A stretch of 30,990 bases of DNA from DASUMF01 sp040510575 (GCA_040510575.1 JBEVIU010000061.1:1-30990), one strand, 5' to 3'; shown: positions 1-7,782, counted from the first letter of the stretch. Numbers and translations are program-made. Notes: generated from the sequence alone by a model not told the origin.

Positions 1-270
1 TGTCGCGACATGGTCCCCGGCTCGAACGTGCTCGACACGCTGGCGCGCGACTTCAACGCCGACGGTGCGGTGCGCTTCGCGACGTGGTGGTCGCCGTGTG
101 ACCCGATGATCATCCCGTCGGGTGCGGCCACGATCCCCGGAGCCAGGAACACCGAGACCGCGTGCCTCGGGCACTCCGATCTGAAGACGGACGCGACGGT
201 GTTCGGTCAGGTCGCTCGGTTCGTGGGCCAACGTCACCGAACGCTCACTGGCCGTTCCGCTTCGCACTGA
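1..270 (+). CDS. Lipase (alpha/beta hydrolase), C-terminal fragment
   Basis: The reading frame is open from the first base, so the 5' part of the gene lies outside the window; 89 codons plus a TGA stop are visible. The fragment has a SPCDPMIIP segment and a CLGHSDL segment. These resemble the regions that carry the acid and histidine of the catalytic triad in bacterial class 2 type triacylglycerol lipases, where the nucleophilic serine would be further upstream. The two cysteines flanking these segments could form a disulfide in a secreted enzyme. The likely role is ester or triacylglycerol hydrolysis outside the cytoplasm, but neither signal peptide nor nucleophile can be seen here. The family assignment is moderately sure; the substrate is unknown. 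Confidence 0.6.
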   Translation, partial: CRDMVPGSNVLDTLARDFNADGAVRFATWWSPCDPMIIPSGAATIPGARNTETACLGHSDLKTDATVFGQVARFVGQRHRTLTGRSASH

Positions 271-316
271 CCGACCAGTTGGCCGCGTCGCTGGGCGACC
301 GGCGAGACTGCAGCTC

Positions 317-1237
317 GTGCGCATCGGTGTGTCACTTCGCAGCTCGTACGCCACCGGCCCCCGTGAAGGTGCTCGCTGGATGGTCGAGCGTGCCCGCGCC
401 GCGCGCGACGCCGGACTCGACTCCTTGTTCGTCGGCGATCACCACAGCACCGGTCCCGGCGCCTACTACCAGAACGTCCCGATCATGGGCCGCCTGCTCG
501 GCGAATGGGACGACCGGCCGGCCGGCGCCCTGTTTCTCTTGCCCCTGTGGCATCCGGTGATGGTGGCGGAGCAGATCGGCACGCTCGCCGCGTTGGCTGC
601 GGGTCCGTTCGTGTTGCAGACGGCGATCGGTGGCGGTGCCGGTCAGTTCGCCGCCATGGGCGTCGCGCAACGAGGTCGCACGGCGCGATTCGAAGCCGGG
701 CTCGACGTGGTGAGGCGTCTCCTCGCGGGCGACGAGGTGTCCGACCCTGACGGTCACTCGGGTGTGCCGTTCGTCGGCGCACGCGTCGCACCGGTTCCGA
801 CCGAAGCGGTGGAGGTGTGGATCGGGGGCACGGCGGTGCCCGCGATCGATCGCGCGGCGCGTCTCGGCGACGGCTGGCTGGCCAACGCCGACGTCGTCCC
901 GGACGAGGCCCGCGCGCAGGTCGACTCGTATCACGAGTCGTGCGCCACGCATGGCCGCACGCCGACCGCGGTCGCCATTCGTCGCGATGTGCACGTCGGA
1001 CGCGACGCTGCGGCCGCGGCTGCGGTCGCGGAGCCGGTCGTCGCCGGCGGCTACCGCGGCTTCCGACCTGAAGCGTTCGTGTGGGGCAGCCCCGAGCAGG
1101 TAGCTGATCAGTTCCGTGCCCTGGCGGCGATGGGCTACACCGACGTGATCGTGCGGCAGATGGCGGCCGAGCAATCCGACGCGCTCGCGTCGATCGAGCT
1201 GCTCGCGCAGGTCAAGCCCCTCGTCGCCGACGCCTGA
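317..1237 (+). CDS. LLM class flavin-dependent oxidoreductase
   Basis: This 306-residue protein has the bacterial luciferase-like TIM-barrel pattern. It has an N-terminal MRIGVSL strand, a GLDSLFVGDHHS segment, a long central IGTLAALAAGPFVLQTAIGG-type strand-helix unit, and a late VWIGGTAVPAIDRAARLGDGW unit. Such enzymes use FMN or F420 to oxidise or reduce small organic substrates, which cannot be named here. The GTG start gives a normal family N-terminus. There is no clear Shine-Dalgarno; GAGACT lies 7 nt upstream and could be a weak -10 of a leaderless promoter. The gene runs convergently into the acyl-CoA ligase with a 30-bp gap. A second, unrelated-subgroup LLM enzyme lies near 26 kb. 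Confidence 0.85.
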   Translation: MRIGVSLRSSYATGPREGARWMVERARAARDAGLDSLFVGDHHSTGPGAYYQNVPIMGRLLGEWDDRPAGALFLLPLWHPVMVAEQIGTLAALAAGPFVLQTAIGGGAGQFAAMGVAQRGRTARFEAGLDVVRRLLAGDEVSDPDGHSGVPFVGARVAPVPTEAVEVWIGGTAVPAIDRAARLGDGWLANADVVPDEARAQVDSYHESCATHGRTPTAVAIRRDVHVGRDAAAAAAVAEPVVAGGYRGFRPEAFVWGSPEQVADQFRALAAMGYTDVIVRQMAAEQSDALASIELLAQVKPLVADA

Positions 1238-1267
1238 CCTTCACTTCGCCGCCGGTTTCGGGGTGGG

Positions 1268-2770
1268 TCAGAGCTCGTGGCGTAGGACCTTGCCGAGGGC
1301 GTTGCGCGGGAGCTCGTCGACCACTCGCACGACGCGCGGTCGCTTGTAGGGCGCGAGCTGCTCGGCGGCGAATGCGAGCAGCGCGTCGGTGTCGAGCGCG
1401 CCGTCGGCCACCACCACGGCCGTGACCACCTCACCCCACTCGTCGGAGGGCGTGCCGATCACCGCCACGTCGGCGACACCGGCATGGTCGCGCAGGACGT
1501 CCTCGACCTCACGCGGGTACACGTTGAACCCGCCGGAGATGATCAGCTCCTTGGCTCGCCCGACGATGGCGAGGTAGCCGTCGGCATCGTGGGCGCCGAT
1601 GTCGCCGGTGTGGAACCAGCGCGCGCCCGTTGCGTCGGTCGAGAACGCTTCGGCGTTGGCGTCGGGCCGCTCCCAGTAGCCGGGGAACACGTTCGGGCCC
1701 CGCACGAGGATCTCGTCGCCGTCGCCGAGCCGGAGATCGATCCCGGGCAGCGGAAAGCCGACCGTGCCGGCGCGTCGCTCTCCGTCGTAGGGGTTCGACA
1801 CGGTCATCAACGTCTCGGTCATGCCGTAGCGCTCGAGCACGTCGACGCCGGCAGTGTCGTGGAACTGCTCGCACAGCGTCGGAGCCAACGGCGCGGAGCC
1901 CGACACGCAGAGGCGCAGCCGCGCCAGCTCCGAGACCCGCGTGCTTCGGGCGAGCCGCTCGTACATGGTGGGCACGCCGAAGAACAACGTGCCGTGCTCG
2001 GCCCGCGCGGCGTCGAGCACGGTGTCGGGATCGAACCGGGGCACGAGCAGCGCAGAAGCGCCGGCGAGCAACGTGCCGTGCAGTCCGACACCGAGGCCGT
2101 GCATGTGGAAGAGCGGGAGCGCGAGCACCAACCGATCCTCGGGCGTCCACCTCCACGCGAGGCGCAGTGCCTCCGGGCTGGCCAGCACGTTCGCGTGCGT
2201 GAGCCGCGCGCCCTTCGGCGCGCCGGTGGTGCCCGAGGTGTAACAGAGCATCGCGGTGTCGTCGGGCGCCACCGCGTCGATGGTGTCGACGGCACCATCG
2301 GCCAGTGCGACGTCGGGACCGCACGCGACGACGGCGCGGGGGCTCGCGTCGGCGATCCACCGTCCCATCGCGGCATCTGCGACGACTGCCGCAGCCGGCG
2401 CGCAGTCGCGTGCGATCACGCCGACTTCGCGTTCGCGGTACGCCGCGTTCACGGGCACCACGACCAATCCGGCGCGCAGCGCCGCCACGTGGGCGACCAC
2501 GAGGTCCAGGCTCGGGAGCGCGCTGATCACGATCCGGTCCCCCGGGACCAGCCCCGCAGCGTGGTAGCGACCGGCGACCCGCCGCGTGCGCTCCTCGAGC
2601 TCCGATGCTTGGAGCCAACGGGAACCGTCGCCGAGGGTCGCCCGGCTCGGATCGGCTGCCCATGCCTTCGTCCACGCGGCGGGCAACGACCCGGCTGCGG
2701 TGAGGTCGAGTGTGGCGGCGGACACCCCGGCGGGCAGGTGTCGCGCCCACCCCGTTGCTGCGCCGTCCAT
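1268..2770 (-). CDS. AMP-forming acyl-CoA synthetase, MatB/FadD36-like
   Basis: This 500-residue ANL-superfamily enzyme should activate a carboxylic acid through an acyl-adenylate and then form the CoA thioester. The P-loop-like motif TSGTTGAPKGARLTH sits near residue 170. It is followed by PLFHMHGLGVGL, RYGMTET, FHTGDIG, GRAKELIISGGFNVYP and the C-terminal RNALGKVL with catalytic Lys494. Overall length and the HMHGLGVGLHGTLLAG segment resemble the malonyl-CoA synthetase (MatB)/FadD36 branch rather than long-chain FadD proteins, so a small or dicarboxylic acid is possible; this is inference. The ATG is preceded by TAATCT and then 6 nt, the leaderless arrangement seen repeatedly here. It is divergent from the glucosaminidase gene. 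Confidence 0.85.
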   Translation of the reverse strand: MDGAATGWARHLPAGVSAATLDLTAAGSLPAAWTKAWAADPSRATLGDGSRWLQASELEERTRRVAGRYHAAGLVPGDRIVISALPSLDLVVAHVAALRAGLVVVPVNAAYREREVGVIARDCAPAAAVVADAAMGRWIADASPRAVVACGPDVALADGAVDTIDAVAPDDTAMLCYTSGTTGAPKGARLTHANVLASPEALRLAWRWTPEDRLVLALPLFHMHGLGVGLHGTLLAGASALLVPRFDPDTVLDAARAEHGTLFFGVPTMYERLARSTRVSELARLRLCVSGSAPLAPTLCEQFHDTAGVDVLERYGMTETLMTVSNPYDGERRAGTVGFPLPGIDLRLGDGDEILVRGPNVFPGYWERPDANAEAFSTDATGARWFHTGDIGAHDADGYLAIVGRAKELIISGGFNVYPREVEDVLRDHAGVADVAVIGTPSDEWGEVVTAVVVADGALDTDALLAFAAEQLAPYKRPRVVRVVDELPRNALGKVLRHEL

Positions 2771-2776
2771 CGCGGG

Positions 2777-2782
2777 AGATTA
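2777..2782 (-). promoter_or_regulatory. -10 box of leaderless promoter, acyl-CoA ligase
   Basis: TAATCT on the minus strand is followed by exactly 6 nt and the ATG at 2770. The transcript would therefore start at or next to the start codon. No convincing -35 box is visible. Confidence 0.55.
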
Positions 2783-2829
2783 CCGGTGTCGCGGTCGCCT
2801 CGACGTTGCCAGTGTGACTGGTGTGTCTC

Positions 2830-2835
2830 TATGCT
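2830..2835 (+). promoter_or_regulatory. -10 box of leaderless promoter, glucosaminidase gene
   Basis: TATGCT is followed by 7 nt and ATG at 2843. The in-frame ATG at 2831 lies inside this box and so is probably not the translation start. Confidence 0.5.
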
Positions 2836-2842
2836 GCTCAGG

Positions 2843-4021
2843 ATGCGACGGCTCGGGGCTGGTGCCCTCGCGGTCGCGGTGCTCGTGACCGTGTTCGGCG
2901 TGTTGCCCGCACAGGCGCAGCAGGACTTCGTGGAGTCCGACCCGGCCGTGGTGCGCGCCCGGGAACAGGTCACGTCGGCGCAGCTCGCCGCCCACCAGGC
3001 CGCCGCAGAGCTCGAGGCGACGAGCCAGGCGCGCGATTCGGTCCAGGCCGACATCGACGCACATGCGGCCCGGCTCGTCGAGCTCGGGCATCAGCGCGAC
3101 GAGTTGGCCTTCGTGAAGGGCCTGCTCCAGGCTGCGATGCGTGACCGCGCGGTCGCGTTGTACCGCAATGGTGGCGACGGCACGGGAATCGCGTCGGTCG
3201 GCGACGCCGCGTCGGCGCTGCAAGCGGCGCGACGGCGCACGCTGAGCGAGGCGGCGGCCGAGAGCAACCGTCGTGCCGCCCGCAAGCTGGAAGAGACACG
3301 CACGCAACTCGCCGCAGTCCAAGCCGCCACGCGCGACGAAGCCGACCAGCTCGCAGCCGAGCGCACGCGGCTCGACGCGCTGGCCGCGCAACAGGAACAG
3401 CGCCAGGCCGTCGTCGACCAGCGTGTCGCCGAGGCAAATGTCGCGTTGGCACAGGCGCGTGTCATCGGTGCGCTCCACGCTGCCGGTGAGCCGGTGATGG
3501 GACCGTCGACGCTCACCGCTGAGCAGTTGGCGGGCTGGGTGATCGCGCAGGGCTTCCATCCGCGCATCTCGACCGATCTCATGTCGCTCGCGCAGATCTT
3601 CATCGACGAAGGACGCGACGAGGGCGTGCGGGGCGACATGGCCTTCGCGCAGTCGGTGATCGAGACCGGCGGGTTCCAGTCGGCTCCGGCCAACAACTAC
3701 GCGGGGATCGGGTGGTGCGACACCTGCAAGGTGGGCAACCAGTTCCCCAACCCGCAGGAGGGTGTGCGCGCGCAGATCCAGCTGCTGCGCCAGTACGCCG
3801 ACAGCGGCGTCACCGCGTCGCAGCTCGCGCATCCGGTGTCGCCGTACCTCTACGGCGCCGATCCCGACGCAGCGGTGCGCAAGTTCGACAAGTTCTACGC
3901 CAGGGGCTGGGCGCCGACGTGGAGCGACATGGGCAACGGGAACTGGGCGACCGACCCGAACTACTCCGGCAAGGTCATCAGCGTGTACCGCCGCATGGTC
4001 ACGTATTCGCAGGGCGGATAG
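2843..4021 (+). CDS. Secreted coiled-coil protein with glucosaminidase domain
   Basis: This 392-residue protein begins with an MRRLGAGALAVAVLVTVF-type signal peptide ending near AQA. An Ala/Glu/Arg-rich region of about 170 residues follows, predicted to be a coiled coil as in peptidoglycan hydrolase regulators. The last 150 residues form a glucosaminidase-type lysozyme-like domain: SVIETGGF with likely catalytic Glu274, then NNYAGIG and WCDTC. The expected role is hydrolysis of peptidoglycan glycan strands outside the membrane, for growth or division; the coiled coil could be a regulatory or divisome-binding arm. I chose ATG 2843 over 2831 because a -10 box overlaps the upstream ATG. The frame stays open far upstream, but that part is antisense to the acyl-CoA ligase. 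The stop codon falls inside the first of two tandem hairpins. Confidence 0.85.
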   Translation: MRRLGAGALAVAVLVTVFGVLPAQAQQDFVESDPAVVRAREQVTSAQLAAHQAAAELEATSQARDSVQADIDAHAARLVELGHQRDELAFVKGLLQAAMRDRAVALYRNGGDGTGIASVGDAASALQAARRRTLSEAAAESNRRAARKLEETRTQLAAVQAATRDEADQLAAERTRLDALAAQQEQRQAVVDQRVAEANVALAQARVIGALHAAGEPVMGPSTLTAEQLAGWVIAQGFHPRISTDLMSLAQIFIDEGRDEGVRGDMAFAQSVIETGGFQSAPANNYAGIGWCDTCKVGNQFPNPQEGVRAQIQLLRQYADSGVTASQLAHPVSPYLYGADPDAAVRKFDKFYARGWAPTWSDMGNGNWATDPNYSGKVISVYRRMVTYSQGG

Positions 4022-4049
4022 CCCTGGGCATGCAGGGCGGAGAGCCCTG
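4010..4049. terminator. Two tandem near-identical hairpins between convergent genes
   Basis: CAGGGC-GGATA-GCCCTG at 4010-4026 and CAGGGC-GGAGA-GCCCTG at 4033-4049 are 17-nt direct copies, each a perfect 6-bp stem with a 5-nt loop. The glucosaminidase TAG stop begins in the first loop. They separate convergent genes and could stop transcription from both sides. No T-tract follows. Confidence 0.5.
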
Positions 4050-4053
4050 AGGC

Positions 4054-5406
4054 TCAGTCGATCTCGATGTGGAGGTGGCCCGCGGTGTCGAGGTCGACAG
4101 GCAGTGGGCGCGGTGCGTGCGTCGGCGCGTCGGCGCTGTCCGAGATCGGCACCGACTCGTCGAGCGGGCGCAGCCGGTGGTACCGAACGATCATCCATGT
4201 GCTCACGGCGGCGAGGAGCACCGCCCCGCCGATGATCGTGGCCCGCAGGCCGACCAGCTGACCGGTGACGCCACCGACCAGCGCGCCGAGCGGTGCCGCC
4301 GCGAAGAACGACATGAGGAACAGCGACGACACCCGCCCCCGGAACCCTTCGTCGACGTTGAGCTGCAGCGCGGTGTTGCACGACACGGTGCAGAACACCT
4401 GGGCGATGCCCATCACGAACAGGGCGCCGAGCGCGAAGCCCCATGCGGGCGACAGGCCGAGCGCGACGACGCCGACCACCATCGCGACCACACCCACCAA
4501 CGTGAAGTGCGAGCGACGGAACGTGTCGCCGAACCAGACCATGAACAGCGAGCCGACGACCGCGCCCCCGCCGTACCCAGCGGTGAGCAGGCCGTAGACC
4601 CCGGCGCCCACGTCGAGCACGTGGCGGGTGAAGGGCGCGAGGAGCTGCACGAGCCCGACGCCGAACATCGCGACGAAGAACACCGTGAGCACCGACACGA
4701 CGAACACTTGGCGTCGGCGCAGATAGCGCAGCCCCTCGCGGAAGTGCTGTATCACGGTGCCCTGGGCGCCGACCATGACGGGCGGTCGCGGGGTGAGCAT
4801 CATCAGCGCGCCGATCACCACGAGGAACGAGATGGCGTTGATCCCGAACGCGGCCGACGGCCCGAGCGTGGCGAGGATGAGGCCGGCGAGCGCAGGGCCG
4901 AACGCGCGCGCGCCGGTGAACTGCATCGAGTTGAGCCGCACTGCGCTCAGTAAGGCGCCGCGTGGGACGAGCTGCGGCACGTACGACTGCCATGCCGCGA
5001 TGGTGATGCCGTTGCCGACCGCGCTGATCACGACGCAGACGAGGATGAGGACCGTCGTGGCTGAACCACTCGACCAGAGCGCCCACAACGTCGTGGCCAT
5101 CGCCATCATCACGACCTGCGCCCAGATCAGCACCGCGCGGCGATCGCGGCGATCGGAGAGCGAGCCGGCGATCGGCGACACGAGGGTTGCCGGGAAGTAC
5201 GTGCAGAAGGCCGCGACGCCGACGAGCGCGGTCGAGTGGGTGAGCTGGTCGACCACATAGGGCACGGTCACGGTCTGCATCCACGTGCCGGTGTTCGAGA
5301 TGAGGCCCGCGACCCAGAAGGTCGTGAACTCGCGCGACTGGAATGCGACGAGCGCGCCGTCCGACTCGGCGCCCGGACCGGTCTTCGCGGGCTCGGCTTC
5401 GGTCAC
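4054..5406 (-). CDS. MFS transporter, EntS-like exporter family
   Basis: This 450-residue membrane protein has about 12 hydrophobic segments. The FWVAGLISNTGTWMQTV start and the SLSDRRDRRAVL loop between helices 2 and 3 are typical of the MFS_3 (enterobactin exporter-like) branch of the major facilitator superfamily. Such proteins move small molecules, siderophores or drugs out of the cell using the proton gradient; the substrate is not predictable. The GTG start is preceded by TAGATT and 7 nt, a leaderless arrangement. The gene is divergent from the AlkB gene across 56 bp, and a LexA-like palindrome in that gap would also overlap this promoter. The C-terminus has a polar tail of about 40 residues. 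Confidence 0.85.
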   Translation of the reverse strand: MTEAEPAKTGPGAESDGALVAFQSREFTTFWVAGLISNTGTWMQTVTVPYVVDQLTHSTALVGVAAFCTYFPATLVSPIAGSLSDRRDRRAVLIWAQVVMMAMATTLWALWSSGSATTVLILVCVVISAVGNGITIAAWQSYVPQLVPRGALLSAVRLNSMQFTGARAFGPALAGLILATLGPSAAFGINAISFLVVIGALMMLTPRPPVMVGAQGTVIQHFREGLRYLRRRQVFVVSVLTVFFVAMFGVGLVQLLAPFTRHVLDVGAGVYGLLTAGYGGGAVVGSLFMVWFGDTFRRSHFTLVGVVAMVVGVVALGLSPAWGFALGALFVMGIAQVFCTVSCNTALQLNVDEGFRGRVSSLFLMSFFAAAPLGALVGGVTGQLVGLRATIIGGAVLLAAVSTWMIVRYHRLRPLDESVPISDSADAPTHAPRPLPVDLDTAGHLHIEID

Positions 5407-5413
5407 CCACCGG

Positions 5414-5419
5414 AATCTA
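5414..5419 (-). promoter_or_regulatory. -10 box of leaderless promoter, MFS transporter
   Basis: TAGATT on the minus strand lies 7 nt before the GTG start at 5406. Its -35 region would fall in the LexA-like palindrome at 5435-5448. Confidence 0.45.
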
Positions 5420-5434
5420 CCGGTCTCGGGCGAA

Positions 5435-5448
5435 CGAACGCCTGTTCG
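5435..5448. promoter_or_regulatory. Candidate LexA/SOS box upstream of alkB
   Basis: CGAAC-GCCT-GTTCG is a perfect inverted repeat with a 4-nt spacer. It matches the Gram-positive/actinobacterial LexA operator core CGAAC-N4-GTTCG. It ends 2 bp before the -10 TACGCT of the AlkB gene, so repressor binding would block polymerase there and probably also on the divergent MFS promoter. A DNA repair gene directly downstream supports the reading. Confidence 0.65.
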
Positions 5449-5450
5449 CC

Positions 5451-5456
5451 TACGCT
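5451..5456 (+). promoter_or_regulatory. -10 box of leaderless promoter, alkB
   Basis: TACGCT is followed by 6 nt and the GTG at 5463. This fixes the start codon of the AlkB gene and implies a leaderless mRNA. Confidence 0.6.
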
Positions 5457-5462
5457 GGACAG

Positions 5463-6065
5463 GTGGCCGCGCTCCAGCGCTCCCTCTTCGCCGCGGGTCC
5501 GCCCGCCGTCGACGGTTGGCACGCGCTCGAGCGGGTCGAGCTCACCCGCGGTGCGTGGGTCGAGGTCGCCCGCGCCTGGCTCTGCGGTGCCGACACCTTG
5601 TTCGACGACCTGGTCGACGTCGTGCCGTGGCGTCAGGGCCGACGACAGATGTACGACCGCATGGTCGACGACCCGCGCATGTCGTGCCGATACGCCGAGG
5701 GTGCGGTCCTCCCCCACCCGGTGCTCCACGACATCGGCGACGCCCTGGGAGCGCGGTTCGACGTGAAGCTCGGGTCGGTCGGGCTCAACTACTACCGCGA
5801 CGGCAGCGACAGCGTGGCGTTTCACGCTGATCGCGAGCTGCGCACGATCGACGACACGCTCGTCGCCGTGCTCACCATCGGTGCCCGTCGGCCGTTCCTC
5901 GTCCGCCCGCGCGACGGTGGACGATCGATCGATCTCGCGCCGGGCTCAGGCGATCTGCTCGTGATGGGTGGTGCGTGCCAGCGCCACTACGAGCACAGCG
6001 TGCCGAAGGTGGTGCGGGCCGGACCGCGGATCTCCGCCACCTGGCGCTGGGCCGGCCCGACGTGA
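5463..6065 (+). CDS. alkB: AlkB-family Fe(II)/2-oxoglutarate DNA repair dioxygenase
   Basis: This 200-residue protein has the AlkB fold signatures. NYYRDGSDSVAFHADRE contains the iron ligands His121 and Asp123. The third ligand is probably His178 in HYEHSVPK, and PRISATWRW supplies the arginines that hold 2-oxoglutarate. The enzyme would oxidatively remove methyl groups from damaged bases such as 1-methyladenine and 3-methylcytosine. The frame is open for 40 codons further upstream, but GTG 5463 sits 6 nt after a TACGCT -10 box and gives a normal length for the short bacterial AlkB branch. The LexA-like palindrome in its promoter suggests SOS induction. The DNA repair assignment is strong; preference for DNA or RNA is not known. 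Confidence 0.88.
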   Translation: MAALQRSLFAAGPPAVDGWHALERVELTRGAWVEVARAWLCGADTLFDDLVDVVPWRQGRRQMYDRMVDDPRMSCRYAEGAVLPHPVLHDIGDALGARFDVKLGSVGLNYYRDGSDSVAFHADRELRTIDDTLVAVLTIGARRPFLVRPRDGGRSIDLAPGSGDLLVMGGACQRHYEHSVPKVVRAGPRISATWRWAGPT

Positions 6066-6092
6066 GCTGACTCCGCCAGGGTGGCCCGACCG

Positions 6093-6854
6093 CTATGGCG
6101 CGGGCTCCTCCGGCGGCAGCGTGGTCGTCGTGGTCGTGGTGGTCGTGGTGGTCGTCGTCGTGGTCGGCGGGTCCGGGGGGGGCGGCGGTGGCTCGGGCGG
6201 GGGCGGCCGGGGGTCGGGTTCTGGATCGGGCGCCCCCACCGGCGGCGCGGCCGCGCCGCGTCCCGGCGCCGCGGTGGTCGACGGCTTCGTCGTCGCCGCC
6301 GCCGCCGGCTCCTCCGTCGTGGTGGTCGTCGCGCTCGTCGATGTCGTGGTGGAGGCACGCGTCGTGGTGCTCGTCGCTCGCGTCGAGACCGGCGCCTGCG
6401 TGCGCTTCGGTTGCGGCGTCGTCGCGACGTCCGAGGTGTTGCGCGAGAACATGACGGTGACCGACACCGCGAGCGCGATCACCACTGCGGCAGCGACGCC
6501 GACCGCCGCCATCCGGCGTTGCGGTCGATTGGCCGCGCGCTGATCGGAGCGTCGATCGGCGCGGGTGGCCGCAACCAACGGCACCGGTGCGCCGAGCAGC
6601 GCGTCGAACTCGTCGGGATCCGCTTCGACATCGGCGCGGGGCGGGCGACCGAACGGCACGTCTCGGGTCGCGCCGCCATCGACCTGGTCCGCCGCTGCGG
6701 CTCCGCCGAACAGCGCAGCGTCGAGGTCGACATCGTCGTCCCGACCGACGTCCGCGGCAACGGCGCGCGGCGCAGTGGGAACGGTCGGTGTGGGTTCCGC
6801 GCCGAAGAGCGCGTCGTCGAGCGCCTCGAGATCACGACGGTCACCGTCGGGCAT
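6093..6854 (-). CDS. Thr/Pro-rich single-pass membrane protein with three DALFG-like motifs
   Basis: I recognise no family. The 253-residue protein has an acidic N-terminal region of about 110 residues, then an RPQRR stop-transfer, one hydrophobic helix (about 115-136), and a Thr- then Pro-rich tail ending in 15 consecutive threonines and LPPEEPAP. By the positive-inside rule the N-terminal part is cytoplasmic and the tail is outside, where it could span the wall. The cytoplasmic part holds three copies of a short motif: LDDALFG (12-18), LDAALFG (44-50) and FDALLG (83-88), spaced 32-39 residues apart, which look like docking motifs. Its ATG lies 4 bp after the mca stop codon, so the two are almost certainly cotranscribed. 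The Thr tract could vary in length by slippage. Confidence 0.7.
   Translation of the reverse strand: MPDGDRRDLEALDDALFGAEPTPTVPTAPRAVAADVGRDDDVDLDAALFGGAAAADQVDGGATRDVPFGRPPRADVEADPDEFDALLGAPVPLVAATRADRRSDQRAANRPQRRMAAVGVAAAVVIALAVSVTVMFSRNTSDVATTPQPKRTQAPVSTRATSTTTRASTTTSTSATTTTTEEPAAAATTKPSTTAAPGRGAAAPPVGAPDPEPDPRPPPPEPPPPPPDPPTTTTTTTTTTTTTTTLPPEEPAP
6120..6164 (-). repeat. Low-complexity threonine-codon tract
   Basis: Fifteen consecutive ACC/ACG codons (read on the minus strand) lie within the Thr/Pro-rich protein gene, followed by a Pro-rich, G-rich stretch. Such tracts can expand or contract and are prone to sequencing or assembly error. Confidence 0.7.
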
Positions 6855-6858
6855 CGAG

Positions 6859-7770
6859 CTACGACCCTGCTGTCACTCGCAGGCCCTGGAACAGATCGTG
6901 TTCGTACTCACCCTCGGGGATGTCGACGTCGACCAGCGACCGGGCGAGATCGAAGTCTTCCCATGGATGGATCTCGCGCATCGTCTCCAGTGGCACCTTG
7001 AAGAAGAACCCGTTGGGCGCGACCTGGGTGCGGTGCGCGAGCAGTGCTTCACGGCTCACGTGCAAGAACTCACCGACGTCGACCCGGGTGGTGGTCGTGT
7101 CGGGTGTGTCGGCTGGCATGCGCGCGATCCAGTCCTTGAACGGGCTCTCCTCGTTGTGTTCCTCGAACCAGTCGTGCATCGCCTGCACGCGGCGACGCGA
7201 GAAACCACTCGAGTAGTACAGCTTCAGCGGTTGCCAGGGGTCGCCGGCATCCGGGTACCAGTCGGCGTCGCCGGCCCGGTCGAAGGCGAGCACGCTGATG
7301 TCGTGCACGCGGATGTGGTCGGGGTGCTCGTAGCCACCGCCTCGTCCGTCGCCGTAGGTGACGATCACCTGCGGGCGTTCGAGTCGGACGATCGCGACCA
7401 GGCGTCCCACGGCTTCGTCGAGGTCGGCATTGGCGAAGTTGTCCGGGTGCGCGTTGGCGTCGGAGTCGGGCATCCCGGAGTCGCGGTATCCGAGGAGGTG
7501 GAGCGCGGAGTAGCCGATGATGCGCACGCTCTCGTCGAGCTCGCGCATGCGCACGGCGCCGAGGTCGGCCTGCACCTCGGGGCTGTCGGCGTCAGGGTTC
7601 AACAGGTCACCGGCCTCGCCTCCGGTGCAGCACACGAGGACCGTGCGCACTCCTTCGGTGGCGTAGCGGGCCATCGTGGCTGCGCCCTTCGACGCTTCGT
7701 CGTCGGGGTGGGCGTGCACGGACAGGACGCACAGCGGCTGGGTGATCGGGGGGAAGTCGACCTCTGCCAT
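6859..7770 (-). CDS. mca: Mycothiol conjugate amidase Mca
   Basis: This 303-residue PIG-L/LmbE-type zinc amidase has the HAHPDDEASKGAATMARY motif (zinc ligands His21 and Asp24) and the GYEHPDHIRVHD motif with the third zinc ligand. Mca cleaves mycothiol S-conjugates in the cytoplasm, releasing a mercapturic acid for export and glucosaminyl-inositol for mycothiol recycling, so it detoxifies electrophiles. The close relative MshB is the alternative, but the long C-terminal part with HNEESPFKDW and HPWEDFDLARS fits Mca better. Its presence implies that the organism makes mycothiol. The ATG follows TACGCT by 6 nt, a leaderless promoter. The downstream Thr/Pro-rich membrane protein gene is separated by only 4 bp. 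Confidence 0.9.
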   Translation of the reverse strand: MAEVDFPPITQPLCVLSVHAHPDDEASKGAATMARYATEGVRTVLVCCTGGEAGDLLNPDADSPEVQADLGAVRMRELDESVRIIGYSALHLLGYRDSGMPDSDANAHPDNFANADLDEAVGRLVAIVRLERPQVIVTYGDGRGGGYEHPDHIRVHDISVLAFDRAGDADWYPDAGDPWQPLKLYYSSGFSRRRVQAMHDWFEEHNEESPFKDWIARMPADTPDTTTTRVDVGEFLHVSREALLAHRTQVAPNGFFFKVPLETMREIHPWEDFDLARSLVDVDIPEGEYEHDLFQGLRVTAGS

Positions 7771-7776
7771 GTTCGC

Positions 7777-7782
7777 AGCGTA
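7777..7782 (-). promoter_or_regulatory. -10 box of leaderless promoter, mca
   Basis: TACGCT on the minus strand lies exactly 6 nt before the mca ATG. The same hexamer and spacing occur before alkB, the amidohydrolase and the DHA2 transporter genes. Confidence 0.6.

Noticed and set aside
1484..2842. Long N-terminal extension of the glucosaminidase reading frame
   Set aside because: It is antisense to the acyl-CoA ligase, is Arg/Gly/His-rich as GC-rich antisense frames are, and comes before an obvious signal peptide.
2831..2842. ATG at 2831 as the glucosaminidase start
   Set aside because: This ATG is part of the TATGCT -10 box; ATG 2843 gives the usual spacing and a normal signal peptide.
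6120..6230. Plus-strand Val/Gly-rich coding frame across the repeat tract
   Set aside because: It is the reverse reading of the Thr/Pro codons of the Mca-coupled gene and overlaps it antisense.
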